Shown here piece by piece: positions 24,458 to 36,642 of a stretch of 64,000 nt of DNA. The position numbers and the translations under genes are program-made. The notes beneath the pieces are model-generated. The model was not told the origin of the DNA and did not search any database. It worked only from the letters and a program-made list of their open reading frames with translations. The DNA is from Metabacillus arenae (GTDB taxonomy: Bacteria > Bacillota > Bacilli > Bacillales > Bacillaceae). Every line of letters starts with the position of its first letter. Within the stretch, counting starts at the first letter, position 1. Location of the stretch: assembly GCF_014773385.1 (NCBI RefSeq), contig NZ_JACXAI010000036.1, positions 1 to 64,000 of the forward strand, given 5' to 3'.

Positions 24458-24514
24458 TGTTGAACCTCCCTTCGTGATTGCGCTACGGTTCGAGTGAACC
24501 GTAGGTCAACCCCG

Positions 24515-25369
<855 letters not shown>

Positions 25370-25372
25370 TTA

Positions 25373-25660
25373 TTAAACTTCAAATAATTCTATTTCATTG
25401 CTGTCAGCTGTTAATTTGATAACTGCTTTTCTGCGACGATTTGTTAATCCGCTGTAGCGGCCAACACGTTTGAATTTCCCTTTGTAGTTCATGATGTTAA
25501 CTTTCTCAACGTTGACACCGAAGATCTTTTCGATTGCGTCTTTTACTTGAGTTTTGTTAGCATTCACATCAACTTCAAATGTATATTTTTTCTCTTCCAT
25601 TAGAACAGTAGACCGTTCAGTGATTACGGGGCGCTTAATAATATCGCGAGGATCTTTCAT
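25373..25660 (-). CDS. rplW: 50S ribosomal protein L23
   Basis: 95 residues; docking site for trigger factor, SRP and SecA at the tunnel exit. [20 protein letters not shown] start and [21 protein letters not shown] core. Its start overlaps the rplD stop by one base. Confidence 0.97.
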   Translation of the reverse strand: MKDPRDIIKRPVITERSTVLMEEKKYTFEVDVNANKTQVKDAIEKIFGVNVEKVNIMNYKGKFKRVGRYSGLTNRRRKAVIKLTADSNEIELFEV

Positions 25661-26283
25661 TATGCAAGCACCTCCTCTACTTTTTCCACCGCAGCTTTCG
25701 TAATAATAAGCTTTTCATGGTTTACAACATCAAGTACATTTACTCCGTTAGCGTCAACAACAGTTACACCAGGTATGTTGCGAGCTGATAAAGCTACAGC
25801 TTCGTTTGCATCAGCAGTAACGATCAAAGCTTTTTTCTCAACAGAAAGACCTTTTAAAACAGAGGCCATTTCCTTTGTTTTAGGAGCTTCTAATACTAAG
25901 TCTTCTAGTACTAAAATGTTGTTATCTACTACTTTAGAAGATAAAGCAGATTTGATAGCCAGACGGCGTACTTTTTTAGGTAATTTATATGCATAGCTGC
26001 GAGGAGTTGGTCCAAATACTGTACCACCACCGCGCCATTGTGGTGAACGGATAGATCCTTGACGAGCACGACCAGTACCCTTTTGACGCCAAGGTTTGCG
26101 ACCTCCGCCAGCTACTTCAGAACGATTTTTAACTTTGTGAGTTCCTTGACGTAAGGAAGCTCTTTGCATGATGATCGCTTCAAACAATACTGAGTTGTTT
26201 GGTTCAATACCAAATACAGAATCATTTAATTCAATTTCACCAGCATTAGATCCGTTTTGGTTAAATAATGCTACTTTTGGCAT
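25660..26283 (-). CDS. rplD: 50S ribosomal protein L4
   Basis: 207 residues with the long arginine-rich loop ([19 protein letters not shown], about 45-63) that reaches the tunnel constriction. Start at 26283 ([12 protein letters not shown]), nine bases after AGGAGG; the TTG two codons earlier is too close to the site. Length matches B. subtilis L4. Confidence 0.97.
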   Translation of the reverse strand: MPKVALFNQNGSNAGEIELNDSVFGIEPNNSVLFEAIIMQRASLRQGTHKVKNRSEVAGGGRKPWRQKGTGRARQGSIRSPQWRGGGTVFGPTPRSYAYKLPKKVRRLAIKSALSSKVVDNNILVLEDLVLEAPKTKEMASVLKGLSVEKKALIVTADANEAVALSARNIPGVTVVDANGVNVLDVVNHEKLIITKAAVEKVEEVLA

Positions 26284-26309
26284 TATCAATTTCCTCCTTT
26301 CCTACTAAA

Positions 26310-26939
26310 TTACTTGGATTTTACCGCACTTTTTACAGTGATTAAGGCTTTTTTAGGACCAGGCACGTTACCTTTAATTAATAAAAGGTTGCGCTCTGCA
26401 TCAACTTTTACAATCTCAAGGTTTTGAACAGTAATACGCTCTCCGCCCATACGTCCAGGTAATAGTTTATTTTTGAAAACACGGTTTGGATCAACAGGCC
26501 CCATTGAACCGGGTCGACGGTGATAACGAGAACCGTGAGACATAGGTCCGCGAGATTGGTTATGGCGCTTGATTGCACCTTGAAATCCTTTCCCTTTCGA
26601 GATTCCTGTTACATCTACACTTTCTCCTTCAGAGAAAATACTTACTTTGACTTCTTGACCAACTTCATACTCTTCTAAGTTAACTCCGCGAAATTCCTTT
26701 ACGAAGCGCTTAGGCTCAGTATTCGCTTTAGAAAAATGACCCTTCTGCGGCTTGTTTGAAAGCTTTTCACGTTTATTTTCAAATCCTACTTGAACAGATT
26801 CATAACCGTCAGATTCAACTGATTTCTTTTGAAGTACCACATTCGGAGCAGCTTCAATTACAGTTACAGGAATTAAATTTCCGTTTTCAGCAAATACTTG
26901 CGTCATACCTATTTTTCTACCTAAGATTCCTTTGGTCAT
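26310..26939 (-). CDS. rplC: 50S ribosomal protein L3
   Basis: 209 residues. [19 protein letters not shown] start and the W-finger region ([14 protein letters not shown]) that approaches the A-loop of 23S rRNA. GGAGGTGTGACTA precedes the ATG. Second gene of the S10 operon. Confidence 0.98.
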   Translation of the reverse strand: MTKGILGRKIGMTQVFAENGNLIPVTVIEAAPNVVLQKKSVESDGYESVQVGFENKREKLSNKPQKGHFSKANTEPKRFVKEFRGVNLEEYEVGQEVKVSIFSEGESVDVTGISKGKGFQGAIKRHNQSRGPMSHGSRYHRRPGSMGPVDPNRVFKNKLLPGRMGGERITVQNLEIVKVDAERNLLLIKGNVPGPKKALITVKSAVKSK

Positions 26940-26977
26940 TAGTCACACCTCCTAATTAAATGTGTTTATATTTTGAA

Positions 26978-27313
<336 letters not shown>

Positions 27314-27421
27314 TTATAGACAGTTCTCCGTGAGAATTACCCTGACAGTACCCGCCATGGCAAAGCGGCCGGGTGTATCAGCAACCTCTCACTTCATCGC
27401 AGTCAAAGACCAACATTAAAT

Positions 27422-27450
27422 ATTATATAAAAATTCCGCACATGTTGCAA
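27422..27450 (-). promoter_or_regulatory. S10 operon promoter, proximal
   Basis: TTGCAA (27450-27445), 17-base spacer, perfect TATAAT (27427-27422) on the minus strand. The 130-base leader that follows contains a GC-rich segment (CCCGGCCGC ... GGCGGGT) that could fold. Confidence 0.75.
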
Positions 27451-27490
27451 GTGAATTTTATATTTTCTTCTGGTCTCGCACACTTTTTCT

Positions 27491-27519
27491 ATTATACATA
27501 CCCATTATTATCAATTCAA
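27491..27519 (-). promoter_or_regulatory. S10 operon promoter, distal
   Basis: TTGAAT (27519-27514), 17-base spacer, perfect TATAAT (27496-27491). Seventy bases upstream of the proximal promoter, so the S10 operon appears to have two tandem vegetative promoters. Confidence 0.75.
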
Positions 27520-27897
27520 GCATTCATAAAAGTTTTAGACAGGAACAATTTGCAAATTTTCATTTTTACTATTAAAGTTGTTTCCTAGTTCATTTGAACG
27601 GAAATCCCAAGGCATGTTATCGAAGCATAAGGCAAAGACAAGACCAGCCTCTCGTAGGAGCTTGTTGTTTTTTAGGGAGCAAGGTTGCCGCTATGAAGGG
27701 TTAGGAGTTGAATTCATTAAAAAGGAAATCCACTCTTCCGCTGATTACATCAATTTCTACCTTAAACCTCTCACCTTCAGAAAGACGAGTATTGTATTTC
27801 AAAAAGTAAAAAAAAGATTTTAAGTTTTTGAAATTGTTAGCGTTAAAACTACCCTATACCTTTTATTTCTTTTATAAACTTTATCTTTCTGAACTAA
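27520..27897. other. tuf-rpsJ intergenic region, gene-free part
   Basis: Together with the two promoters and the tuf terminators the gap is about 770 bases. A plus-strand ORF of 81 codons at 27578-27823 has no ribosome binding site and no recognisable family, so I do not call it. B. subtilis has ybaC in the equivalent place; nothing like it is seen here. Confidence 0.5.
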
Positions 27898-27941
27898 TAA
27901 AAAAAAACGAAGTTGCCTTGAATAAAAAACAGGCAACTTCG
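27898..27941 (-). terminator. second tuf terminator (strong)
   Basis: On the minus strand CGAAGTTGCC (27941-27932) pairs perfectly with GGCAACTTCG (27917-27908), followed by a run of eight or more T residues. It lies about 115 bases after the tuf stop and 75 bases beyond the first terminator. Confidence 0.93.
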
Positions 27942-28014
27942 CGACATTTTGCTTTTAATTTTACGGACCTGAACTCTAATAAGACATTTCAATTTATCCT
28001 ATTTTACGGCACAG

Positions 28015-28040
28015 AAAAAGACGAGCAAAATTGCTCGCCT
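28015..28040 (-). terminator. first tuf terminator
   Basis: On the minus strand GCGAGCAA pairs with TTGCTCGT (28038-28022 region) over a tiny loop, followed by TTTTTC. It starts about 15 bases after the tuf stop. Confidence 0.85.
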
Positions 28041-28054
28041 TTTTCGGGTAACTA

Positions 28055-29245
28055 TTACTCAGTGATTGAAGAAACAACACCAGATCCTACAGTACGTCCG
28101 CCTTCACGGATAGAGAATCTTGTTCCATCTTCAATAGCGATCGGTGCGATAAGTTCAACAGTCATTTCGATGTTGTCTCCAGGCATAACCATTTCAGTTC
28201 CTTCTGGAAGAACAACGATACCAGTTACGTCAGTTGTACGGAAGTAGAACTGAGGACGGTAGTTAGAGAAGAATGGAGTATGACGTCCACCTTCTTCTTT
28301 AGATAAAACGTAAACTTCTGCTTTGAATTTAGTGTGTGGAGTGATTGTTCCTGGTTTAGCAAGAACTTGTCCACGTTGGATATCTTCACGAGCTACACCA
28401 CGAAGAAGTGCACCAATGTTATCTCCAGCTTCAGCATAATCAAGAAGCTTACGGAACATTTCTACACCTGTAACAGTTGTAGATTTTGCTTCCTCAGCTA
28501 AACCGATGATGTCTACAGTGTCACCAACTTTAACTTGTCCGCGCTCAACACGTCCAGTAGCTACTGTACCACGACCAGTGATTGAGAATACATCCTCAAC
28601 TGGCATCATGAATGGTTTTTCAGTATCACGTTCTGGAGTTGGGATGAATTCATCAACAGCATTCATAAGCTCGATGATTTTCTCTTCCCACTCAGCATCT
28701 CCTTCAAGAGCTTTTAGAGCAGAACCTTTTACTACAGGTACATCGTCACCAGGGAAGTCATATTCAGAAAGAAGATCACGAACTTCCATTTCTACTAGTT
28801 CAAGTAGTTCTTCATCGTCTACCATGTCACATTTGTTTAAGAATACAACAAGGTATGGTACACCAACGTTACGAGATAAAAGGATATGCTCACGAGTTTG
28901 TGGCATTGGGCCGTCAGCAGCAGATACTACTAGGATACCGCCATCCATTTGTGCAGCACCAGTGATCATGTTCTTAACATAGTCAGCATGTCCTGGGCAG
29001 TCTACGTGTGCATAGTGGCGAGTGTCCGTTTCATACTCAACGTGTGCAGTTGAGATTGTAATTCCACGCTCGCGCTCTTCTGGAGCGGCGTCGATCATGT
29101 CATAAGCCATAGCTGCACCTTTACCAGAACGTTTAGCAAGAACTGTAGTGATTGCAGCTGTTAAAGTTGTTTTACCATGGTCAACGTGACCTATTGTACC
29201 GATATTAGCATGCGTTTTGGAACGGTCAAATTTTTCTTTAGCCAT
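28055..29245 (-). CDS. tuf: translation elongation factor Tu
   Basis: 396 residues, full length. GTPase motifs [10 protein letters not shown] (G1), [12 protein letters not shown] (G3), NKCD (G4) and SALKA (G5), followed by the two beta-barrel domains ([21 protein letters not shown]). Delivers aminoacyl-tRNA to the ribosome. The GE2270- and kirromycin-sensitive regions look standard. Last gene of the str operon, followed by two terminators; AAGGAGG precedes the ATG. Confidence 0.99.
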   Translation of the reverse strand: MAKEKFDRSKTHANIGTIGHVDHGKTTLTAAITTVLAKRSGKGAAMAYDMIDAAPEERERGITISTAHVEYETDTRHYAHVDCPGHADYVKNMITGAAQMDGGILVVSAADGPMPQTREHILLSRNVGVPYLVVFLNKCDMVDDEELLELVEMEVRDLLSEYDFPGDDVPVVKGSALKALEGDAEWEEKIIELMNAVDEFIPTPERDTEKPFMMPVEDVFSITGRGTVATGRVERGQVKVGDTVDIIGLAEEAKSTTVTGVEMFRKLLDYAEAGDNIGALLRGVAREDIQRGQVLAKPGTITPHTKFKAEVYVLSKEEGGRHTPFFSNYRPQFYFRTTDVTGIVVLPEGTEMVMPGDNIEMTVELIAPIAIEDGTRFSIREGGRTVGSGVVSSITE

Positions 29246-29291
29246 TCTAAAAATCCTCCTTAGAGATTATATTAGGTTTAAGTATAGGATA

Positions 29292-29323
29292 CTAGAAAGC
29301 GAAAGCATTGCCTCGCTTTCTAG
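29292..29323. other. fusA-tuf intergenic hairpin
   Basis: CTAGAAAGCG (29292-29301) and CGCTTTCTAG (29314-29323) form a perfect 10-pair inverted repeat with a 12-base loop in the 120-base gap. There is no T run on either strand next to it, so a processing or mRNA-stability hairpin for abundant tuf message fits better than a terminator. Confidence 0.6.
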
Positions 29324-29365
29324 GCTTACATAAACAGTTATACTTCAATGCAGGGGTAAAATCAA

Positions 29366-31444
29366 TTACTCACCTTTATTTTTTTTGATAATTTCTTCTG
29401 AGATAGATTTAGGAACTTCTTCGTAGTGGTCAAAGTGCATTGTAAACACTCCGCGACCTTGTGTGTTTGAACGAAGGGAAGTTGCATATCCAAACATTTC
29501 AGAAAGAGGAACCATTGAACGGACAACTTGTGCGTTACCGCGTGCTTCCATACCTTCTACACGTCCACGACGGGAAGTAACTCCTCCCATGATATCTCCC
29601 ATATATTCTTCTGGTGTTACGATTTCAACCTTCATAACCGGTTCAAGAATAACAGGGTTACATTTTGAAATAGCGTTTTTAAGAGCTAATGAAGCTGCTA
29701 CTTTAAAAGCCATTTCACTTGAGTCAACATCATGGTAAGATCCATCAACTAAAGCAGCTTTTACATCGATAAGCGGATAGCCTGCGAGTACACCGTTTTT
29801 CATTGCATCTTCAAGACCAGCTTGAACAGCAGGAATATATTCGCGAGGTACGACACCACCAACAATTTTGTTTTCAAATTCGAAGCCTTTACCTTCTTCA
29901 TTAGGTTCGAATTCGATCCAAACGTGACCAAATTGTCCGCGTCCACCAGATTGGCGTGCAAATTTACCCTCTACCTTAGCAGCGCCGCGGAACGTTTCAC
30001 GATAGGCAACCTGTGGAGCTCCAACGTTTGCCTCTACTTTGAATTCCCGTTTCATACGGTCAACAAGGATGTCAAGGTGAAGCTCACCCATACCAGCAAT
30101 GATTGTTTGACCAGTTTCAGCATTAGTATGTGCTCTGAATGTTGGATCTTCTTCTTGAAGCTTCTGCAAGGCTGTTGTCATCTTATCTTGGTCTGCTTTT
30201 GATTTCGGCTCAACAGATAACTCAATTACAGGCTCTGGGAATTCCATAGACTCTAGGATAACCAAGTTTTTGTCATCACATAGAGTATCACCAGTAGTCG
30301 TATCTTTTAATCCAACTGCCGCAGCAATATCTCCTGCATAAACAGTTGAAATTTCTTCACGGCTGTTCGCGTGCATTTGAAGGATACGACCTACACGTTC
30401 ACGCTTGCCTTTAGTTGAATTAATAATGTAAGAACCAGAGTTTAGAGTACCAGAGTACACTCGGAAGAATGTCAGTTTTCCAACATATGGATCAGTCATA
30501 ACTTTGAATGCAAGTGCTGCGAATGGACCTTCATCACTAGATTCACGAGTTACTTCTTCATCACTGTCTGGAAGAGTTCCTTTAATAGCTGGTACATCAG
30601 TTGGCGCCGGCAGATAATCAATAACTGCATCAAGCATTAATTGAACACCTTTGTTTTTGAATGCTGACCCGCAGATAACCGGATAGAATTCAACGTTACA
30701 AGTACCTTTACGGATTGTAGCTTTAAGCTCTTCAGTTGTAAGCTCTTCACCTTCTAAGTACTTCATCATTAATTCTTCATCAAGCTCTGCAACTGCTTCT
30801 ACTAATCTTGAACGGTACTCATCAGCTTGTTCCTTGTATTCCTCAGGTATTTCTTTTGCTTCAGTACGGGTTCCTAGATCATCTTCATAGTAGTAAGCTT
30901 GCATTTCTACTAAGTCGATGATTCCATTAAATTGGTCTTCAGCACCAATCGGAAGCTGGATAGGGTGTGCGTTCGCTTGAAGTCGGTCATGGATTGTACC
31001 TACAGAGTAAAGGAAATCTGCCCCGATTTTGTCCATTTTGTTTACGAAAACGATACGAGGTACTCCATAAGTAGTTGCTTGGCGCCAAACAGTTTCAGTT
31101 TGAGGTTCAACTCCTGATTGAGCATCAAGAACAGCTACCGCACCGTCGAGTACACGAAGAGAACGTTCAACTTCAACTGTGAAGTCTACGTGTCCCGGTG
31201 TATCGATGATGTTAACTCGGTGGCCTTTCCATGAAGCAGTAGTTGCTGCAGACGTGATCGTAATACCACGCTCTTGCTCTTGTTCCATCCAGTCCATTTG
31301 AGATGCACCTTCATGTGTCTCACCGATTTTATGAATACGGCCTGTATAGAACAAAACGCGCTCAGTAGTCGTCGTTTTACCAGCGTCAATGTGTGCCATG
31401 ATACCGATATTACGAGTGTTTTCTAAGGAGAACTCTCTAGCCAT
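29366..31444 (-). CDS. fusA: translation elongation factor G
   Basis: 692 residues. G-domain motifs [27 protein letters not shown] and NKMDK, then domains II-V ending with [20 protein letters not shown]. Catalyses translocation and, with RRF, recycling. No obvious change in the fusidic acid contact regions was noticed. GGAGAAAGTACCC precedes the ATG; 53 bases after rpsG. Confidence 0.99.
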   Translation of the reverse strand: MAREFSLENTRNIGIMAHIDAGKTTTTERVLFYTGRIHKIGETHEGASQMDWMEQEQERGITITSAATTASWKGHRVNIIDTPGHVDFTVEVERSLRVLDGAVAVLDAQSGVEPQTETVWRQATTYGVPRIVFVNKMDKIGADFLYSVGTIHDRLQANAHPIQLPIGAEDQFNGIIDLVEMQAYYYEDDLGTRTEAKEIPEEYKEQADEYRSRLVEAVAELDEELMMKYLEGEELTTEELKATIRKGTCNVEFYPVICGSAFKNKGVQLMLDAVIDYLPAPTDVPAIKGTLPDSDEEVTRESSDEGPFAALAFKVMTDPYVGKLTFFRVYSGTLNSGSYIINSTKGKRERVGRILQMHANSREEISTVYAGDIAAAVGLKDTTTGDTLCDDKNLVILESMEFPEPVIELSVEPKSKADQDKMTTALQKLQEEDPTFRAHTNAETGQTIIAGMGELHLDILVDRMKREFKVEANVGAPQVAYRETFRGAAKVEGKFARQSGGRGQFGHVWIEFEPNEEGKGFEFENKIVGGVVPREYIPAVQAGLEDAMKNGVLAGYPLIDVKAALVDGSYHDVDSSEMAFKVAASLALKNAISKCNPVILEPVMKVEIVTPEEYMGDIMGGVTSRRGRVEGMEARGNAQVVRSMVPLSEMFGYATSLRSNTQGRGVFTMHFDHYEEVPKSISEEIIKKNKGE

Positions 31445-31497
31445 TGGGTACTTTCTCCTTCCATATATGATTATTAGTTTGATTTATAGTTTATAGA

Positions 31498-31968
31498 TTA
31501 CCAGCGGTAGTGAGCAAATGCTTTATTTGCTTCTGCCATTTTATGAGTATCTTCACGTTTCTTAACTGCTGCTCCAGTGTTGTTAGCTGCATCAAGAATT
31601 TCGTTAGCTAAACGCTCTTCCATGGTCTTTTCACCGCGTAGACGAGCATAGTTTACTAACCAGCGAAGTCCTAGAGTCGTACGACGATCTGGGCGTACTT
31701 CTACAGGTACTTGATAGTTAGCACCACCAACACGGCGAGCTCTAACTTCAAGTACAGGCATGATATTCTTAAGCGCTTGTTCGAAAACCTCCATGGCATC
31801 TTTTCCAGAGCGCTCTTGAACTAAATCGAAAGCAGTGTAAAGAATGGTTTGGGCTTTACCTCTTTTACCATCAAGCATGATACGATTGATTAAACGTGTA
31901 ACAAGCTTTGAATTGTGAATCGGATCTGGTAACACATCTCTTTTTGCTACAGGGCCTTTACGTGGCAT
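31498..31968 (-). CDS. rpsG: 30S ribosomal protein S7
   Basis: 156 residues; main assembly protein of the 30S head. [20 protein letters not shown] start, [20 protein letters not shown] signature and C-terminal [17 protein letters not shown] precedes the ATG, 43 bases after rpsL. Confidence 0.98.
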   Translation of the reverse strand: MPRKGPVAKRDVLPDPIHNSKLVTRLINRIMLDGKRGKAQTILYTAFDLVQERSGKDAMEVFEQALKNIMPVLEVRARRVGGANYQVPVEVRPDRRTTLGLRWLVNYARLRGEKTMEERLANEILDAANNTGAAVKKREDTHKMAEANKAFAHYRW

Positions 31969-32011
31969 TTAGTTTTCCTCCCTTCCTCTTAATCCTATCT
32001 TTACTTAATTA

Positions 32012-32431
32012 TTACTTTTTAGCTTTTGGTCTCTTCGTACCGTATTTAGAACGGCCTTGCATACGACCATCCACACCAGCAGTATCTAATGCACCGCGAA
32101 CGATATGGTACCGTACTCCAGGTAAGTCTTTTACACGTCCACCGCGAATTAAAACAACGCTATGCTCTTGAAGGTTGTGGCCAATTCCAGGGATATAAGC
32201 AGTTACCTCGATTTGGTTTGTTAAACGTACACGAGCATATTTACGCAGCGCTGAGTTTGGTTTCTTTGGTGTCATAGTACCAACACGAGTACACACGCCG
32301 CGTTTTTGTGGTGAAGAAGTGTTTGTTTGCTCCTTTTTGAAGCTGTTATAACCTTTGTTTAAAGCAGGGGAATCAGATTTTGAAACCTTGGTTTCGCGTC
32401 CCTTGCGAACTAGTTGGTTAATAGTAGGCAT
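32012..32431 (-). CDS. rpsL: 30S ribosomal protein S12
   Basis: 139 residues; decoding-centre protein. [20 protein letters not shown] start; the [17 protein letters not shown] and [13 protein letters not shown] loops, where streptomycin-resistance changes occur, both have the wild-type Lys. Second gene after rplGB in the str cluster; GGGAGG precedes the ATG. Confidence 0.98.
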   Translation of the reverse strand: MPTINQLVRKGRETKVSKSDSPALNKGYNSFKKEQTNTSSPQKRGVCTRVGTMTPKKPNSALRKYARVRLTNQIEVTAYIPGIGHNLQEHSVVLIRGGRVKDLPGVRYHIVRGALDTAGVDGRMQGRSKYGTKRPKAKK

Positions 32432-32538
32432 TAGTAGTATCCTCCCTTCATTTTTAATCCCACATACCCAGGTGATTCATCTTTGGGCAAAAAACAAGTT
32501 TTTGCTAGTCATGATAATCATTTCTGGCAAAAACATTT

Positions 32539-32790
32539 TTATAATAGTAGAATAGCAACAGTTGCTGCCCCAACTTCTATTCCACAAGCTTTACCAAGCT
32601 TCTTCATAGAAGGGACCTTTGTTAAAGGAATCTCATATTCTGCAGCAAGATTCATAACCTGTGCGGTAACGCTCGGATCTGCATCTTCCGCAACAACAAT
32701 CTCTTTAACTTGTTCTGTTTTTAGAGCTTTAACTGTTTGCTTTGTACCAACAATAATCCTTGGAGCCTGTGATACTTTTTCATAAGACAT
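32539..32790 (-). CDS. L7Ae-family K-turn-binding protein (YbxF/RplGB-like)
   Basis: 83 residues of the L7Ae/L30e fold: [37 protein letters not shown] and [14 protein letters not shown]. The B. subtilis homologue YbxF binds kink-turn RNA and associates with the ribosome; its precise role is not settled. A GGAGGATATAAAGG stretch lies before the ATG. First gene of the str transcript, with its promoter overlapping the rpoC terminator. Confidence 0.9.
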   Translation of the reverse strand: MSYEKVSQAPRIIVGTKQTVKALKTEQVKEIVVAEDADPSVTAQVMNLAAEYEIPLTKVPSMKKLGKACGIEVGAATVAILLL

Positions 32791-32835
32791 AGTCCTTTAT
32801 ATCCTCCAAAGCACAGGTTTATTGACACCTTGAAT

Positions 32836-32864
32836 ATATTATCATCCAAAAAGATGGATGTCAA
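32836..32864 (-). promoter_or_regulatory. str operon promoter (before the L7Ae-like gene)
   Basis: Consensus TTGACA (32864-32859), 17-base spacer, TAATAT (32841-32836) on the minus strand. The minus-35 is inside the 3' arm of the rpoC terminator hairpin. Confidence 0.75.
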
Positions 32865-32898
32865 TATTTAAAATGCTTTTTTCTGTGACATCCATCTT
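32848..32898 (-). terminator. rpoC terminator built from a perfect 13-bp inverted repeat
   Basis: On the minus strand AAGATGGATGTCA (32898-32886) and TGACATCCATCTT (32863-32851) are perfectly complementary with a 22-base loop, and T residues follow. It starts nine bases after the rpoC stop. Confidence 0.75.
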
Positions 32899-32906
32899 CT
32901 TAAAGA

Positions 32907-35900
32907 TTAGTCTATAGTAACTGTTTCATCAACAGCATCAATTTGTGACACTGACTTTACATTTCTGACACTGCGGTAGCTTTGCATACCTGTTCCTGCC
33001 GGTACGAGCTTCCCGATAATAACATTTTCCTTCAGTCCAAGCAATTCATCGCGTTTTCCTTTAATGGCAGCATCTGTTAGGACACGAGTTGTCTCCTGGA
33101 AGGATGCGGCTGACAAGAAGGAATCTGTCTCAAGAGAAGCTTTAGTAATACCAAGCAAGACTGGTCTTCCTGATGCAGGACGCTTTCCTTCAAGCAATAC
33201 TTTTCGGTTCGCATCTGTAAACTGATGAATATCCAATAAGGAACCAGGCAAGACGTCTGTCTCTCCAGCATCATGGACACGCACTTTTCGAAGCATTTGG
33301 CGAACCATAACCTCTACGTGCTTATCACCAATTTCTACCCCTTGCATACGATAAACCTTCTGCACTTCTCGAAGCAGGTACTCTTGTACTGCTGTGATAT
33401 CTTTAACTTTTAATAGCTCTTTTGGATCAATTGAACCTTCAGTTAATTCTTGTCCGCGTCCAACCTTTTCTCCTTCAGCTACTTTGAGGCGTGCGTTGTA
33501 AGGAGCTGTATAGTTTCGAGATTCTACTGCCCCTTGGATCACAATTTCTTGTTGTTTATCGCGTACCTCATTAATTTCAGATACCACACCATCAATTTCA
33601 GTAATAGTTGCTTGACCTTTTGGATTACGGGCTTCAAACAGCTCTTGGATACGAGGTAAACCTTGAGTGATATCATCTCCTGCCACACCACCGGTATGGA
33701 ACGTACGCATTGTTAACTGTGTTCCTGGTTCTCCGATAGACTGTGCCGCTATAATACCAACTGCTTCCCCGACTTCTACGTCACTGCCTGTAGCAAGATT
33801 TCGTCCATAACATTTTTTACATACCCCATGACGGGTGTTACATGTAAATGCAGAACGGATCCACACTTCCTCAATGCCGGACTCAACGATCTCTGTCGCA
33901 AGATCTTCTGTAATTAGTTCATTTTCACGAACCAGCACGCTGTCCGTTTCTGGATGTGTAATCGTTTTTCTTGCAAAACGGCCAATCAAACGCTCTTCAA
34001 GCTTTTCAATGATCTCCGTACCATCCTTAATAGATTCAGCAAGGATTCCGCGATCTGTTCCACAGTCTTCCTCACGGATAATGACATCCTGAGCAACATC
34101 AACAAGACGGCGGGTAAGGTAACCTGAGTCTGCCGTTTTAAGAGCCGTATCAGCAAGACCTTTACGGGCGCCATGTGTAGAAATAAAGTACTCTAATACA
34201 GTTAGGCCTTCTCGGAAACTTGATTTAATTGGTAACTCGATAATACGACCAGCCGGGTTGGCCATCAATCCGCGCATACCGGCTAATTGAGTAAAGTTAG
34301 AAGCGTTACCCCGGGCGCCTGAATCACTCATCATGAAGATAGGATTGGTTTTGTCTAAAGATGCCATCAGTTTGCCCTGAATCGTATCTTTAGCCGCACT
34401 CCAAATGGAAATAACTCTTTCATATCGCTCATCTTCGGTGATAAGACCACGTCTGAATTGTTTAAGAACATTATCGACTTTGCCCTGGGCCTCATTGATA
34501 ATTTCTTCTTTTTCCCGTAATACGATAATGTCTGAGACACCAACCGTAATACCGGCTTTTGTAGAATGTTTAAAACCTAGATCTTTTAAGCGGTCAAGCA
34601 TTTTTGAAGTTTCGGTAATATGGAATTTCTTGAACACTTCCGCAATGATTTTACCTAAGATGCCCTTCTTGAAAGGCGGAATTATTTCTTGATTCTGTAT
34701 ATATTCTTTAACATCTACTGTAGGATCAACAAAGAATTTTTCAGGTGTTTTCTCTTCAATATTCATCTTCGTTGGTTCGTTCATATATGGGAACGAAGTT
34801 GGAAGAATTTCATTGAAAATTAGTTTACCGACAGTTGTAACAAGAAGCTGTTTTTTCTGCTCATCAGTAAAAGTTTCGTTATTTAAAGAAGTCGTACGGA
34901 CCGCAACACGAGTATGCAAATGAACGTACCCGTTCTGATAGGCTAATAACGCTTCGTTTGTGTCGTTGAAGATCATTCCTTCTCCTACAGCCCCTGCACG
35001 CTCTAACGTTAAGTAATAGTTACCTAATACCATATCCTGGGATGGTGTCACGACTGGTTTACCATCTTTCGGATTTAAGATATTTTGAGCAGCAAGCATT
35101 AGAATGCGAGCTTCTGCTTGCGCTTCAGATGAAAGGGGAACGTGAACAGCCATTTGGTCGCCGTCAAAATCGGCATTGTATGCTGTACATACAAGCGGAT
35201 GGAGACGGATCGCACGCCCTTCAACAAGTGTAGGTTCAAACGCTTGAATGCCTAGTCTGTGAAGAGTAGGTGCGCGGTTTAGAAGTACAGGGTGTTCTTT
35301 AATAACATATTCAAGTACATCCCAAACTTCAGGCTGTACGCGCTCAATTTTACGCTTAGCACTTTTAATATTATGAGCAAGTCCTTTTTCAACAAGCTCC
35401 TTCATAACAAACGGTTTGAACAGCTCTAATGCCATTTCCTTTGGAAGACCGCATTGGTACATTTTTAAGTTAGGACCAACGACGATGACCGAACGACCAG
35501 AATAGTCCACACGTTTCCCAAGTAAGTTTTGACGGAAACGTCCTTGCTTTCCCTTTAGCATATGGGAAAGTGATTTTAATGGACGGTTACCTGGTCCTGT
35601 TACAGGACGGCCGCGGCGGCCATTATCAATTAATGCATCAACTGCCTCTTGAAGCATACGCTTTTCGTTTTGAACGATTATACTAGGCGCTCCAAGATCT
35701 AATAAACGTTTTAAACGATTGTTCCGGTTAATAACACGACGATAAAGATCGTTAAGATCTGATGTCGCAAAACGTCCGCCATCTAATTGAACCATCGGAC
35801 GCAATTCTGGCGGAATTACAGGGAGTACGTCTAAAATCATCCATGATGGGTAGTTTCCAGAGTTACGAAAAGCTTCTAATACTTCTAATCGTTTGATAGC

Positions 35901-36515
35901 ACGTGTACGACGTTGACCTTGAGAAGTTTTGAGTTCTTCTTTTAATTGGTCAACTTCTTTATGCAAATCAATATCCTGAAGAAGCTTTTTAATTGCTTCT
36001 GCCCCCATTGCAGCTTGGAATGTGCTGCCGTACTTCTCCCGGTATGCACGATATTCCTTTTCAGATAACAGCTGTTTCTTTTCTAAAGGTGTATCACCTG
36101 TTTCTGTAACTACGTAGGAAGCAAAATAGATTACTTCTTCTAAAGCACGAGGAGACATATCAAGGACTAATCCCATACGGCTTGGAATTCCTTTGAAGTA
36201 CCAAATATGAGATACAGGAGCAGCAAGTTCAATATGACCCATTCGCTCACGGCGTACTTTCGCTCGAGTTACTTCAACTCCGCAGCGGTCACATACAACA
36301 CCTTTGTAACGAACGCGCTTATATTTACCGCAATGGCACTCCCAATCTTTTTGAGGTCCAAAAATACGTTCGCAGAATAATCCGTCTTTCTCAGGCTTTA
36401 GTGTACGATAGTTAATTGTTTCAGGCTTTTTAACTTCACCAAATGACCAAGAGCGGATTTTGTCCGGTGAAGCAAGACCGATGTTCATATATTCAAAATT
36501 ATTTACATCTAGCAA
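32907..36515 (-). CDS. rpoC: DNA-directed RNA polymerase subunit beta'
   Basis: 1202 residues. N-terminal zinc-binding domain (CHCGKYKR and VCDRCGVEV), the catalytic Mg site [16 protein letters not shown], the trigger-loop region and the second zinc site ([14 protein letters not shown]). Standard Bacillus length with no large insert. GGAGG precedes the start about 9 bases upstream; 127 bases after rpoB. Confidence 0.99.
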   Translation of the reverse strand: MLDVNNFEYMNIGLASPDKIRSWSFGEVKKPETINYRTLKPEKDGLFCERIFGPQKDWECHCGKYKRVRYKGVVCDRCGVEVTRAKVRRERMGHIELAAPVSHIWYFKGIPSRMGLVLDMSPRALEEVIYFASYVVTETGDTPLEKKQLLSEKEYRAYREKYGSTFQAAMGAEAIKKLLQDIDLHKEVDQLKEELKTSQGQRRTRAIKRLEVLEAFRNSGNYPSWMILDVLPVIPPELRPMVQLDGGRFATSDLNDLYRRVINRNNRLKRLLDLGAPSIIVQNEKRMLQEAVDALIDNGRRGRPVTGPGNRPLKSLSHMLKGKQGRFRQNLLGKRVDYSGRSVIVVGPNLKMYQCGLPKEMALELFKPFVMKELVEKGLAHNIKSAKRKIERVQPEVWDVLEYVIKEHPVLLNRAPTLHRLGIQAFEPTLVEGRAIRLHPLVCTAYNADFDGDQMAVHVPLSSEAQAEARILMLAAQNILNPKDGKPVVTPSQDMVLGNYYLTLERAGAVGEGMIFNDTNEALLAYQNGYVHLHTRVAVRTTSLNNETFTDEQKKQLLVTTVGKLIFNEILPTSFPYMNEPTKMNIEEKTPEKFFVDPTVDVKEYIQNQEIIPPFKKGILGKIIAEVFKKFHITETSKMLDRLKDLGFKHSTKAGITVGVSDIIVLREKEEIINEAQGKVDNVLKQFRRGLITEDERYERVISIWSAAKDTIQGKLMASLDKTNPIFMMSDSGARGNASNFTQLAGMRGLMANPAGRIIELPIKSSFREGLTVLEYFISTHGARKGLADTALKTADSGYLTRRLVDVAQDVIIREEDCGTDRGILAESIKDGTEIIEKLEERLIGRFARKTITHPETDSVLVRENELITEDLATEIVESGIEEVWIRSAFTCNTRHGVCKKCYGRNLATGSDVEVGEAVGIIAAQSIGEPGTQLTMRTFHTGGVAGDDITQGLPRIQELFEARNPKGQATITEIDGVVSEINEVRDKQQEIVIQGAVESRNYTAPYNARLKVAEGEKVGRGQELTEGSIDPKELLKVKDITAVQEYLLREVQKVYRMQGVEIGDKHVEVMVRQMLRKVRVHDAGETDVLPGSLLDIHQFTDANRKVLLEGKRPASGRPVLLGITKASLETDSFLSAASFQETTRVLTDAAIKGKRDELLGLKENVIIGKLVPAGTGMQSYRSVRNVKSVSQIDAVDETVTID

Positions 36516-36642
36516 GGGGCCTACCTCCCTTATAGTCTTCGGGTTTACCGAAATCGCTTGCTGGTTTACAATGAATGATCGGCTCTAATAGAGTGTTACC
36601 TCTATTAGAACCATTTCTATGTTAAGTCAGGAAAACGGGCTG

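Noticed and set aside
27578-27823. 81-codon plus-strand frame in the tuf-rpsJ gap
   Set aside because: No ribosome binding site, no recognisable motif, and it opposes the S10 promoters' upstream region.
28506-28982. 158-codon plus-strand open frame
   Set aside because: It lies wholly within tuf, mirrors its codons, and has no start signal; a shadow of a high-bias gene.
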